Of a stretch of 42,535 nucleotides of DNA, positions 18,458 to 26,675 are shown piece by piece (position 1 is the first letter of the stretch; the number at the start of each line of letters is the position of its first letter). The notes under the pieces were generated by a model. That model was given only the letters and a program-made list of their open reading frames with translations. It was not told the origin of the DNA and did no database searches. Source of the stretch: Bacteroidota bacterium (GTDB lineage Bacteria > Bacteroidota > Bacteroidia > JABEUT01). The DNA is taken from assembly GCA_013289475.1 (NCBI GenBank), contig JABCZW010000022.1, forward strand, positions 1 to 42,535, in the 5' to 3' direction. Position numbers and translations under genes: made by a program.

Positions 18458-19357
18458 ATGAAAAAACGGGTATTAAGTTTGTTCTTTTTATTGATCCTGG
18501 GATATAGGGCCTTAGGCCAAACCAGTATTTATTACCCATTCCCTCAATGCTACGCAGCCTGGACTGAAAGTTCCTCGACAGTAATTGGTCCTACCAATTC
18601 ATACTATACTTATTATTTATCAGGAGATACACTTGTTAACGGTTATTTACATTCCAAAGTATATTATGCCGATTCTACAATTAATATATTTGAAGCGGCT
18701 ATTCGACAAGATAATTCTAAGCATATATATGTATGCTGTGGACACGGATACGGGTCAAATGATAAATTATTGTACGATTTTAATTTAACGGTAGGTAAAC
18801 CTGTACCTGTTGGTGCTATAGCCGGTGGATATACTGTTTGTTGTTCAGATTCAATTTTAATTGATACTACTTATCGCAGAAGATTTACCGTATCATATGG
18901 AAGTGGTAGCGCGGATCTGATTGAAGGTATAGGCTGTTCGATGGGCTTGTTTGAGTTTACAACAGGGTTAGGATACCATTGTAATTTAGATTGCTTTAGT
19001 CAAAACGGTGCCACCTTATACCCAACGTATGGCGCCCCTTGTAAGATATTTAAATGGGATACTGCAACTTGTGCTCCTTTCGTTGCAGGAACTGAAATTT
19101 TGAATCCTATTATAAATTTTACTATTTACCCTAACCCTGCTAATGATGCGTTGAATCTCTCCTCGCTCAATATCTCGAAAAAAGAGAAAGATGTACGCAT
19201 ATATTCACCTATGGGTGAACTGGTTTATGAAAACCATATACCTGCCAATGCCAACAATTATAAAATTGATGTATCAAATCTTGCTACCGGGCTATATTGC
19301 ATAACCATATCAAATGATGATGGGCAGGTTATTAAAAAAGTGATGATAGTTAGATAA
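18458..19357 (+). CDS. Secreted protein of unknown function with T9SS type A sorting domain
   Basis: 299 residues. Signal peptide about 1-20 (MKKRVLSLFFLLILGYRALG). The body, residues 21-220, is not a family I recognise; it is rich in Tyr, Ser and Thr and contains many cysteines (YVCCGHGYG, GGYTVCCSD, YHCNLDCF), suggesting disulfide bonding in the extracellular space. Phrases such as LLYDFNLTVGKPVP are common in short T9SS cargo proteins. The C-terminal domain (NPANDALNLSS to KKVMIVR) is nearly identical to that of the preceding gene. Likely surface-attached or secreted. Confidence 0.8.
   Translation: MKKRVLSLFFLLILGYRALGQTSIYYPFPQCYAAWTESSSTVIGPTNSYYTYYLSGDTLVNGYLHSKVYYADSTINIFEAAIRQDNSKHIYVCCGHGYGSNDKLLYDFNLTVGKPVPVGAIAGGYTVCCSDSILIDTTYRRRFTVSYGSGSADLIEGIGCSMGLFEFTTGLGYHCNLDCFSQNGATLYPTYGAPCKIFKWDTATCAPFVAGTEILNPIINFTIYPNPANDALNLSSLNISKKEKDVRIYSPMGELVYENHIPANANNYKIDVSNLATGLYCITISNDDGQVIKKVMIVR
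19129..19347 (+). repeat. T9SS sorting-domain cassette, copy 2
   Basis: Partner of 18158-18376: same length, no gaps, about 15 substitutions, several of them silent. It points to recent duplication or gene conversion of the sorting domain between adjacent cargo genes. Confidence 0.85.
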
Positions 19358-19397
19358 TAATCACAGATACTCTGTATATTCAGTGACAAGTACAATT

Positions 19398-19418
19398 TCT
19401 CAAGGCTTTTTTGAGTTA
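19398..19418 (+). terminator. Weak terminator-like hairpin after the secreted-protein gene
   Basis: CTCAA and TTGAG can pair around a 7-base loop, followed by TTATTTTG. It lies about 45 bases after the stop at 19357. The stem is only 5 bp, so this is tentative. Confidence 0.3.
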
Positions 19419-19438
19419 TTTTGTATAGTATTATAAGC

Positions 19439-20515
19439 ATGTCTACATCCAGAAATTACTTAGTATCTACTTTTTTTATATCCATTCTTGCAGTTATCTT
19501 ATGCTCGTGTAATCATAAGATAAAAAGAATGCATCGGCACTTTATTGCTCAAGATAGTTTGATTTGTAATGAAAACATATGTATCAGCACTGAAGGCCAT
19601 ATATTAGTAATTAGTGGCGATTCCTGTTACTCCGATGAAGAAGGCAAGTTTGTCAATATTCATAATCCTCCTCCAAAAGGAGATTTCAAGAAATTATGTC
19701 CTTCTCCTAGTGGGCAAACTGAGTTTTCGGTAATTAAATATTCTTCAGGAACATGCTTTGGCCCTTGCCCTGCATTTTCAATTGAAATAGATAGTAATGG
19801 CAGCTTTCTTTATAGTGGAGGATCGTTTGCACAAGCTCCGCACATATGCCGCGGCAGACTAGCTGAACCATTTATAAACTGGTTAAAGTATTTCTTAGAC
19901 CAATGCAAATGGAGGAGGTTAGAGGCTCATTACAACCCCAAAGTGAATATTTCTGACATGGTTACGGAATACCTTTTCATTTCATTTCCTGATGACCCTT
20001 CTTATAGTATGACTAATTATGCAAATTCAGCACCAAAAGAATTAAGTAACCTAACCTCTTATTTATATGATATTGGGAGATTACTTGACCTTCATTATTT
20101 GAGAAGAGGTACTGAAAGTGGTGAACATTACTTTATTTCTGATCTTGAGAAATGCAAAGACATGGAAGACTCTATAAGATATATGATTGATTTTGACTCT
20201 ATTAAATACAAACTTCCAGGATATCCTGAAGGATTAGATATCATACGTAAAACAATATCTGCCAATATTGATAAAACGCTTAATCCCTATGCCTATAATC
20301 TTTTAGATGTTGGGGTTGATTATGCAATTTATACAGATGGTACAATAAAAATCATTCGAGATTATATTCTTTCAGATACTACAAAGAAAGTTCCTTTAAA
20401 CATTCAAAAAGATCTTACACACGCTTTTTCAAGCCTAAAAAATGCAACACCTGGTGTATTTAATGGCAAAGAGGTAATAGTAAAAAGGACTCTTAGCGTA
20501 ATGTACGACGAATAA
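19439..20515 (+). CDS. Putative lipoprotein with DUF6438-like domain
   Basis: 358 residues from the ATG at 19439 (an in-frame TTG at 19421 is less likely). The N-terminus is a lipoprotein signal ending ILAVILCSCNHK, lipidated cysteine probably C24. The segment IKYSSGTCFGPCPAFSIEID, followed by GSFLYSGG, resembles DUF6438, a Bacteroidota family whose function is unknown; I make this match from memory of its CFGxCP motif. The C-terminal half (DYAIYTDGTIKIIRDY) is not recognised. Probably anchored to a cell membrane. The weak hairpin before it and its different character suggest it is separate from the T9SS genes. Confidence 0.65.
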   Translation: MSTSRNYLVSTFFISILAVILCSCNHKIKRMHRHFIAQDSLICNENICISTEGHILVISGDSCYSDEEGKFVNIHNPPPKGDFKKLCPSPSGQTEFSVIKYSSGTCFGPCPAFSIEIDSNGSFLYSGGSFAQAPHICRGRLAEPFINWLKYFLDQCKWRRLEAHYNPKVNISDMVTEYLFISFPDDPSYSMTNYANSAPKELSNLTSYLYDIGRLLDLHYLRRGTESGEHYFISDLEKCKDMEDSIRYMIDFDSIKYKLPGYPEGLDIIRKTISANIDKTLNPYAYNLLDVGVDYAIYTDGTIKIIRDYILSDTTKKVPLNIQKDLTHAFSSLKNATPGVFNGKEVIVKRTLSVMYDE

Positions 20516-20610
20516 ATTATCATAAATAATTGGATATCAATATATTATATGGTTTCAGTGATTTATTATACATTGTAATCTTTATCACCCACAAATCCGT
20601 GCATTTTTCG

Positions 20611-20618
20611 TAAATTTG
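20611..20618 (+). promoter_or_regulatory. Candidate -7 box of the suf operon
   Basis: TAAATTTG matches TAnnTTTG, 29 bases before the sufA ATG. No TTG at the expected spacing. I see no recognisable IscR-type or Fur-type operator around it. Confidence 0.5.
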
Positions 20619-20647
20619 TATGCTTAATATAATACAAAGACCCAATT

Positions 20648-20974
20648 ATGATAACTGTTTCAGAAACTGCAAAAGAGAAGTTAACCGTCCTGATGCAAGA
20701 AGCGCATGCCGCACCTGATAGTTTTGTACGCGTAGGCGTAGAAAGCGGAGGCTGTTCAGGCCTTTCCTATAAAATGCTATTCGATAACAACCTTAAGCCC
20801 GAAGACAAAGTATTTGAAGATAAGGGCGTTAAGTTGGTAGTAGATAAAAAAAGCTTTTTATACCTGGTAGGCACCGAGCTCGATTATAGCGGCGGCCTTA
20901 ACGGAAAAGGATTCTCATTCAATAACCCTAACGCTAACCGCACTTGTAGCTGCGGCGATAGCTTTGCTGTTTAG
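20648..20974 (+). CDS. sufA: A-type iron-sulfur carrier (SufA/IscA family)
   Basis: A 108-residue carrier that accepts clusters from the SufBCD scaffold and passes them to apoproteins. The three cluster-binding cysteines are present: C36 in ESGGCSGLSY and C100 and C102 in TCSCGDSF. First gene of the suf operon, 38 bases before sufB, preceded by a -7 box. Whether it should be called SufA, IscA or ErpA cannot be decided by sequence alone; the operon position favours SufA. Confidence 0.93.
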   Translation: MITVSETAKEKLTVLMQEAHAAPDSFVRVGVESGGCSGLSYKMLFDNNLKPEDKVFEDKGVKLVVDKKSFLYLVGTELDYSGGLNGKGFSFNNPNANRTCSCGDSFAV

Positions 20975-21012
20975 GTAAATACCCAAACATAATTTTTTAA
21001 CCTAAACCTAAT

Positions 21013-22458
21013 ATGGCCGGTTCTGATAAAATATTGGAAGAAATCACATCGAGTGAGTATAAGTATGGCTTCACCAGCAATATTGAGAGTGATACTATTC
21101 CCCCCGGCCTGACCGAAGAAACGATTCGTTTTATTTCGGCCAAGAAAGAAGAGCCAGAGTTTATGCTCGAATACAGGCTGAAGGCTTACCGCCATTGGCT
21201 TACTATTAAAGAACCACACTGGGCTCATCTTAAATATCCCGAAATAGATTACCAGAGCATTAGCTATTATTCTGCGCCTAAAAAGCAAAAAGTGTTGAAC
21301 AGCCTCGATGAAGTTGATCCTGAGCTTTTGCGCACATTCGAAAAACTGGGCATATCGCTGGTAGAACAAATGCGCCTTAGTGGTGTAGCTGTTGATGCTG
21401 TATTGGATAGTGTTTCAGTAAAAACAACTTTTAAAGAAAAACTCTCGGAGCTTGGAATTATATTCTGTTCTTTCAGCGATGCAGTTAAAGAACACCCTGA
21501 ACTGATAAAGAAATTTATGGGCTCGGTAGTACCCATTACCGATAATTATTTTTCTGCGCTTAATGCGGCAGTATTCAGCGATGGTTCATTCTGCTACATA
21601 CCCAAAGGTGTGCGCTGCCCGATGGAGCTATCAACTTATTTCCGTATCAATTCAGCCGGTACAGGCCAATTCGAACGCACACTTATTGTTGCTGACGAAG
21701 GTTCTTACGTAAGTTACCTTGAAGGCTGCACAGCACCTATGCGCGATGAAAATCAATTGCATGCTGCAGTGGTAGAAATTGTGGCGCATAAAGATGCAGA
21801 AGTAAAATATTCGACCGTGCAAAACTGGTATCCCGGCAATAAAGAAGGCAAGGGCGGTATTTATAATTTCGTTACCAAACGCGGAATTTGTTTGGGCGAC
21901 AATTCTAAAATTTCCTGGACACAGGTAGAAACGGGTTCTGCCATTACATGGAAATATCCTTCGGTTATTTTAAAAGGAAATAATTCTGTTGGAGAATTTT
22001 ATTCGATAGCTGTTACCAACAATATGCAACAAGCCGATACCGGTACCAAAATGACGCATATTGGCAAGAACACAAAAAGTACTATTGTATCGAAAGGTAT
22101 TGCGGCAGGCAAGAGCAATAACAGTTACCGCGGCCTGGTAAGAATAAATAAAGGAGCCAGCAAGGCACGTAATTATTCTCAGTGCGATTCGCTGTTAATG
22201 GGCGACCGCTGTGGAGCACATACATTCCCGTATTTAGAAATAAATGACAAGACTGCAGTTGTAGAACATGAAGCAACCACATCGAAGATTGGCGAGGACC
22301 AGATATTTTATTGCAACCAACGCGGTATTGATACCGAGAAAGCAATCGGACTTATTGTAAATGGTTATTGCAGAGAAGTACTAAATAAACTGCCTATGGA
22401 ATTTGCAGTGGAAGCACAAAAGCTTTTGGCTGTAAGTCTTGAGGGAAGCGTAGGGTAA
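21013..22458 (+). CDS. sufB: Fe-S cluster assembly scaffold SufB
   Basis: 481 residues; the main scaffold of the SufBC2D complex, on which sulfur from SufS/SufE and iron are assembled. Recognised from [13 protein letters not shown] at the N-terminus, [18 protein letters not shown], the [21 protein letters not shown] block and the C-terminal [15 protein letters not shown], with the cysteine that matches the functional C405 of E. coli SufB, and [15 protein letters not shown]. All are intact. Followed by a 7-base repeat tract before sufC. Confidence 0.98.
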   Translation: MAGSDKILEEITSSEYKYGFTSNIESDTIPPGLTEETIRFISAKKEEPEFMLEYRLKAYRHWLTIKEPHWAHLKYPEIDYQSISYYSAPKKQKVLNSLDEVDPELLRTFEKLGISLVEQMRLSGVAVDAVLDSVSVKTTFKEKLSELGIIFCSFSDAVKEHPELIKKFMGSVVPITDNYFSALNAAVFSDGSFCYIPKGVRCPMELSTYFRINSAGTGQFERTLIVADEGSYVSYLEGCTAPMRDENQLHAAVVEIVAHKDAEVKYSTVQNWYPGNKEGKGGIYNFVTKRGICLGDNSKISWTQVETGSAITWKYPSVILKGNNSVGEFYSIAVTNNMQQADTGTKMTHIGKNTKSTIVSKGIAAGKSNNSYRGLVRINKGASKARNYSQCDSLLMGDRCGAHTFPYLEINDKTAVVEHEATTSKIGEDQIFYCNQRGIDTEKAIGLIVNGYCREVLNKLPMEFAVEAQKLLAVSLEGSVG

Positions 22459-22460
22459 TC

Positions 22461-22493
22461 AATTAAGAATTAAAAATTACGAATTACGATTAG
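22461..22493 (+). repeat. AATTANN 7-base tandem tract, copy 1 (sufB-sufC gap)
   Basis: Four consecutive 7-base units AATTAAG, AATTAAA, AATTACG, AATTACG and a partial fifth occupy most of the 52-base gap between sufB and sufC. A related tract lies before the DUF59 gene of the same operon (26282-26303). Confidence 0.65.
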
Positions 22494-22510
22494 AAAAATA
22501 AAAAACGAAA

Positions 22511-23272
22511 ATGCTCGAAATAAAGAATTTAAAAGTATCGGTTGAAGGGAAAGAGATCCTGAAGGGATTGAACCTGAAAGTGAATAAAGGAGAAGTGCAT
22601 GCTATTATGGGCCCTAACGGCGCCGGTAAAAGCACATTGGCTTCGGTAATTGCAGGTAAAGAAGATTACGAAGTAACCGGAGGTTCTATTTTATTCAACG
22701 GAAAAGATATACTTGAATTATCACCGGATGAAAGAGCGAAGGAAGGAGTATTCCTGGCTTTCCAATACCCTATTGAAATACCGGGAGTAAGCACCATTAA
22801 CTTTTTGAAGACGGCAGTAAACGAAATACGTGCACATAAAGGCATGGGGCCAATGGAAGCAAAAGAATTTTTGGCAATGCTGAAAGAAAAACAAAAACTT
22901 GTTCAGATAGATACCAACCTTACAGGCCGTTCGGTGAACGAAGGTTTTTCGGGTGGAGAAAAGAAACGCAACGAGATTTTTCAAATGGCTATGTTGAACC
23001 CTCAACTGGCTGTGTTGGATGAAACTGATTCAGGCCTTGATATAGATGCACTGCGCATTGTAGCTGAAGGTGTGAACAAACTCCGCAGCAAGGAAAATGC
23101 ATTTTTAGTAATTACCCACTACCAGCGTTTGTTAGAATATATTATTCCGGATTTTGTGCATGTGCTTTATAACGGCCAGATTGTAAAATCGGGAACACGC
23201 GAACTTGCACTTGAATTAGAGAGCAAAGGGTATGATTGGATCAAGAAAGAGTTTTCTGAAATACCTGCATAA
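22511..23272 (+). CDS. sufC: Fe-S assembly ATPase SufC
   Basis: ABC-type ATPase, 253 residues, powering conformational change in SufBCD. Walker [10 protein letters not shown] at residues 34-42, signature [10 protein letters not shown], Walker [17 protein letters not shown], and a late histidine switch in VITHYQRLL. No transmembrane part, as expected. Its TAA shares one base with the sufD ATG (TAATG), indicating translational coupling. Confidence 0.98.
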   Translation: MLEIKNLKVSVEGKEILKGLNLKVNKGEVHAIMGPNGAGKSTLASVIAGKEDYEVTGGSILFNGKDILELSPDERAKEGVFLAFQYPIEIPGVSTINFLKTAVNEIRAHKGMGPMEAKEFLAMLKEKQKLVQIDTNLTGRSVNEGFSGGEKKRNEIFQMAMLNPQLAVLDETDSGLDIDALRIVAEGVNKLRSKENAFLVITHYQRLLEYIIPDFVHVLYNGQIVKSGTRELALELESKGYDWIKKEFSEIPA

Positions 23273-24588
23273 TGAGCGTGGCTACAATTAAGAGAGATAC
23301 GTCGGCCAAGTGGCTGGAAGAGTTTGAACTGACAGCGGGCAACAGGCTGGGAGCAGCTAATGCAACTGTTAAAGAAAAACAACAAAAAGCTATTACCGAG
23401 TTTGCTGAAAAAGGCATTCCCGATAAAAAAGTAGAAGATTATAAGTACACCAACATACGCCTTTACCTGAACGATGAATTCGGTATGAAAGGCAATGCAA
23501 CAAGGCTTAAATCGAGCGATATAAGGCATTTATTTTTGGGCGGCCATGCCACTATTGTAATGATAAATGGTCGGTTTGTACATGAACTTTCATCGCTGAA
23601 AAATTTACCGAGAGAAGTAGTTGTAAAAAATTTATTTACGGTTTTAAAAGAAACTGATACGGTTGCAGGTATAGAATTTAACGGGCAATTTGATGAAAAG
23701 GCAAGCCCCCTTACATTACTGAACACTGCGCTTACACAAGATGGCATTTCTATTACCGTACCTAAAGGCTACGATTGCAAAGGGCCTTTACATTTATTGC
23801 ATATAAGCAGCGGTACCGACAAAGTTTTGTACAACCCACGCAATGTGGTAAAAGTAGGCGAAGGTGCAAGCCTTACACTTATCGAATCATATTGCTCTGT
23901 TGATCTGGACGAAAAAATATTTACCAATTCGGTTACCGAAATGGTAGTTGAAAAAGATGCCACGCTGAACAATTATATTTTACAGGAAGAAGACCCTAAA
24001 GCCAGCCAGAGCAATCTTCACCAGGTATCTGTTGGCACTACCGGGAAATTCAACAGTGTTATTGTGAGTTTAAACGGAGCCATGGTGCGCAACGATTTAA
24101 ACGTAAGTATTAACGGAGAGAATGCTGAGATACACATGCATGGTTTGTTTGTTGTAAAAGACGGACACCACATCGATAATCATTCATTGGTTGAGCACAA
24201 TGTGCCTAACTGTTTCAGCAACGAATTATATAAAGGCGTTGTTGGCGATGGCGGTACGGGGGTATTCAACGGTAAGATATTTGTAAAGCAGGACGCGCAA
24301 AAGACAAACGCATACCAATCAAATAAAAACATTTTGCTGGGCGATAATTCTACCATTAACACCAAGCCGCAGCTTGAAATTTATGCCGACGATGTAAAGT
24401 GTTCTCACGGTACAACTACCGGCAGGCTTGATGAAGAAGCTCTCTTCTACCTGCAAACGAGGGGCTTAGACCAGGACCTGGCACGTAAGGTATTATTGGG
24501 CGCTTTTGCAAAAGAGATTAGCGATACTGTAAAAGATGAAGCTTTCCGCAACCATCTCGAAAAGCGGATACAAGTCCATATAGTGTAG
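23272..24588 (+). CDS. sufD: Fe-S assembly protein SufD
   Basis: 438-residue SufB paralog and partner in the SufBC2D complex. Recognised from the beta-helix region and the C-terminal block GVFNGKIFVKQDAQKTNAYQ, LLGDNSTINTKPQLEIYADD, VKCSHGTTTGRLDEEALFYL, which carries the conserved histidine for cluster assembly (H360 in E. coli SufD) in the CSHGTT motif. The start overlaps sufC by one base. Full length. Confidence 0.97.
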   Translation: MSVATIKRDTSAKWLEEFELTAGNRLGAANATVKEKQQKAITEFAEKGIPDKKVEDYKYTNIRLYLNDEFGMKGNATRLKSSDIRHLFLGGHATIVMINGRFVHELSSLKNLPREVVVKNLFTVLKETDTVAGIEFNGQFDEKASPLTLLNTALTQDGISITVPKGYDCKGPLHLLHISSGTDKVLYNPRNVVKVGEGASLTLIESYCSVDLDEKIFTNSVTEMVVEKDATLNNYILQEEDPKASQSNLHQVSVGTTGKFNSVIVSLNGAMVRNDLNVSINGENAEIHMHGLFVVKDGHHIDNHSLVEHNVPNCFSNELYKGVVGDGGTGVFNGKIFVKQDAQKTNAYQSNKNILLGDNSTINTKPQLEIYADDVKCSHGTTTGRLDEEALFYLQTRGLDQDLARKVLLGAFAKEISDTVKDEAFRNHLEKRIQVHIV

Positions 24589-24596
24589 TAACTTTG
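24589..24596 (+). promoter_or_regulatory. TAACTTTG -7-like box directly before sufS
   Basis: Perfect TAnnTTTG match ending 4 bases before the sufS ATG at 24601. If used, transcription would begin at or near the A of that ATG (leaderless mRNA), or translation would start at the second ATG (24610). No -33 element is visible, and it may be chance. Confidence 0.3.
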
Positions 24597-24600
24597 CACT

Positions 24601-25854
24601 ATGGATACAATGGTAAAAGACAAGGCCATAACTAAAGAACTTGATGTAGAAAACATCAGGAACGAATTTCCTATACTTTCTGTAACGGTTCATGGCAAGC
24701 CATTGGTTTATTTCGATAATGCAGCTTCATCGCAAAAGCCATTATTTGTAATTAAGGCAATTTCAACATATTACGAAACGGTAAACAGCAATGTTCACCG
24801 TGGGGTCCATCACTTAAGCAGCCTTGCTACCGACCAGTTCGAAACAGCGCGCAAAACAATCGCTACACATCTTAATGCAAATCCCGACGAAATAATTTAC
24901 ACCCGCGGCACTACCGAGGCCATTAACCTGGTAGCATTTTCGTACGGAGAAGTATTTATAAAAGAAGGGGATGAGATAATCATCTCGCAAATGGAGCACC
25001 ACTCTAACATAGTGCCATGGCAAATGCTTTGCCAGCGCAAAAAAGCGGTGCTGAAATATATTCCCATTACCGATTCAGGCGAGTTGAAGATGGATGAGTA
25101 CAAAAAACTACTCTCAGCTAAAACAAAACTGGTAGCGGTTACACATGTATCAAATTCACTGGGCACCATTAACCCGGTGGAAGAAATTATTGCTTTGGCT
25201 CATGCCAAAAATGTACCTGTATTGTTAGATGGCGCACAGGCTGTGCCTCACATAAAGGTAGATGTAAAGAAATTAGATGTTGATTTTTATTGTTTCTCGG
25301 GCCACAAGGTATACGGACCAACAGGCATTGGCATTTTGTTTGGAAAAACAAAGTGGCTGAAGGAAATGGTACCATACCAGGGTGGTGGAGAAATGATTAA
25401 GGAAGTGAAACTCGAAGCGAGCACATACCAGGAACCTCCATTACGTTTTGAAGCCGGTACACCGAATATTGAAGGTTCTATAGTTTTGGCTACTGCCATT
25501 GACTATATGAACAACCTTGGTATAGATGCAATTGCAAAGCACGAGCACAAGCTATTGGATTATGCTACTGAAAAACTGCGCGCAATAGAAGGACTAAAGA
25601 TTGTAGGACAGGCAAAATATAAAGCGCCTGTTGTTGCTTTTAATATTGAAGGCCTGCACCCTTATGATATTGGTGTTATACTCGACCAGCTAGGAATTGC
25701 AGTCCGCACAGGGCACCATTGCACGCAGCCTATTATGGATCTGTATTGCATACCGGGTACAGTACGTACTTCATTCTCGTTTTATAATACCATTGCAGAA
25801 ATTGATACATTAGTGGAAGGAGTTAAGAAAGCTATAAAGATGTTGAAAAAGTAA
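24601..25854 (+). CDS. sufS: Cysteine desulfurase SufS
   Basis: PLP enzyme that takes sulfur from cysteine as a persulfide. Type II (SufS/CsdA) features: VYFDNAASSQKP near the N-terminus, the PLP-binding lysine K236 in FSGHKVYGPTG, and the catalytic cysteine C374 in RTGHHCTQP. 417 residues from ATG 24601; an ATG three codons on (24610) is an alternative. Lies 12 bases after sufD and 1 base before sufE, so sulfur donor and acceptor are tightly linked. Confidence 0.97.
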   Translation: MDTMVKDKAITKELDVENIRNEFPILSVTVHGKPLVYFDNAASSQKPLFVIKAISTYYETVNSNVHRGVHHLSSLATDQFETARKTIATHLNANPDEIIYTRGTTEAINLVAFSYGEVFIKEGDEIIISQMEHHSNIVPWQMLCQRKKAVLKYIPITDSGELKMDEYKKLLSAKTKLVAVTHVSNSLGTINPVEEIIALAHAKNVPVLLDGAQAVPHIKVDVKKLDVDFYCFSGHKVYGPTGIGILFGKTKWLKEMVPYQGGGEMIKEVKLEASTYQEPPLRFEAGTPNIEGSIVLATAIDYMNNLGIDAIAKHEHKLLDYATEKLRAIEGLKIVGQAKYKAPVVAFNIEGLHPYDIGVILDQLGIAVRTGHHCTQPIMDLYCIPGTVRTSFSFYNTIAEIDTLVEGVKKAIKMLKK

Positions 25855-25855
25855 A

Positions 25856-26278
25856 ATGAGCATTGAAGAAGCAGAAAGGGAATTGGTGGGAGAGTTTGAA
25901 CTCTTCGACGACTGGATGGCGAAGTATGAGTACATCATAGACCTGGGGAAAGACGTGCCTTTGATAGATGAAAAATATAAAGACGAGGCTCACACCATAA
26001 AAGGTTGCCAAAGCAAAGTATGGCTGCATTCGGAAGTGAAAGACGGGTTTATATATTACACTGCCGACAGCGATGCTATGATAACCAAAGGGCTTGTAGC
26101 TATGGTAGTAAGGGTTTTATCGGGCCATACCCCGGAACAGATTTTAAGTGCAGATATGAATTTCATAAATAAAATCGGTCTGCATGAGCACCTCTCTCCT
26201 ACCCGCTCAAACGGATTAATGTCAATGATCAAACAAATTAAACTGGACGCGTTAGCGTATAGCGCGATAAAGCGCTAA
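25856..26278 (+). CDS. sufE: Sulfur acceptor protein SufE
   Basis: 140 residues; accepts persulfide sulfur from SufS and relays it to SufB. The acceptor cysteine is C51 in HTIKGCQSKVWL, the family hallmark, followed by DSDAMITKGLVAMVVRVLSG. Its last codons and stop lie inside a strong inverted repeat (26249-26281), so mRNA structure may affect termination or expression of the following DUF59 gene. Confidence 0.96.
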   Translation: MSIEEAERELVGEFELFDDWMAKYEYIIDLGKDVPLIDEKYKDEAHTIKGCQSKVWLHSEVKDGFIYYTADSDAMITKGLVAMVVRVLSGHTPEQILSADMNFINKIGLHEHLSPTRSNGLMSMIKQIKLDALAYSAIKR

Positions 26279-26281
26279 CGC
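26249..26281 (+). promoter_or_regulatory. 9-bp perfect inverted repeat spanning the sufE stop codon
   Basis: GCGTTAGCG (26249-26257) and CGCTAACGC (26273-26281) flank a 15-base loop; the TAA of sufE is inside the right arm. No T-run follows, so it is not a standard terminator. It may be a processing or attenuating hairpin inside the suf mRNA. Confidence 0.6.
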
Positions 26282-26303
26282 AATTAATAATTAGTAATTA
26301 AGA
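26282..26303 (+). repeat. AATTANN 7-base tandem tract, copy 2 (sufE-DUF59 gap)
   Basis: Units AATTAAT, AATTAGT and AATTAAG follow directly on the sufE hairpin and fill the gap before the ATG at 26307. Same pattern as the sufB-sufC tract. Confidence 0.6.
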
Positions 26304-26306
26304 AAG

Positions 26307-26636
26307 ATGCCCGCCGTTATAAAAAGTGAAAATACAGAATTAGCAACCAAAGTAGTGGACATGCTCAAGACCTGCTTTGACCCTGAAATACCGGTTGATA
26401 TTTGGGAGCTTGGACTTATTTATGAAATAAATGTGAACGAGGCCAACGAAGTGAAAATTACCATGACTCTCACTTCTCCATCTTGCCCCGTAGCAGAAAC
26501 CTTACCACCCGAAGTAGAACAAAAGATAAAAGAAATAGAAGGCGTTAAAGATTGTAAAATTGAACTAACCTTTGACCCACCCTGGGACAAAGAAATGATG
26601 AGCGAAGTAGCTCAGTTGGAGTTAGGGTTTATGTAG
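26307..26636 (+). CDS. DUF59/MIP18-family Fe-S maturation protein (SufT-like)
   Basis: 109-residue DUF59 protein. Motifs CFDPEIPVDIWELGLIYEI and TSPSCPVAETLP are classic; the PSCP cysteine is the conserved one. Family members (SufT, eukaryotic CIA2) help deliver Fe-S clusters to target enzymes. Last gene of the suf operon, converging on pepT across 39 bases. The fit to SufT rather than PaaD or YitW is based on operon position. Confidence 0.93.
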   Translation: MPAVIKSENTELATKVVDMLKTCFDPEIPVDIWELGLIYEINVNEANEVKITMTLTSPSCPVAETLPPEVEQKIKEIEGVKDCKIELTFDPPWDKEMMSEVAQLELGFM

Positions 26637-26675
26637 GTCAGAGACCTTTTATTAATTTCTATCTTACTTTAAAGG

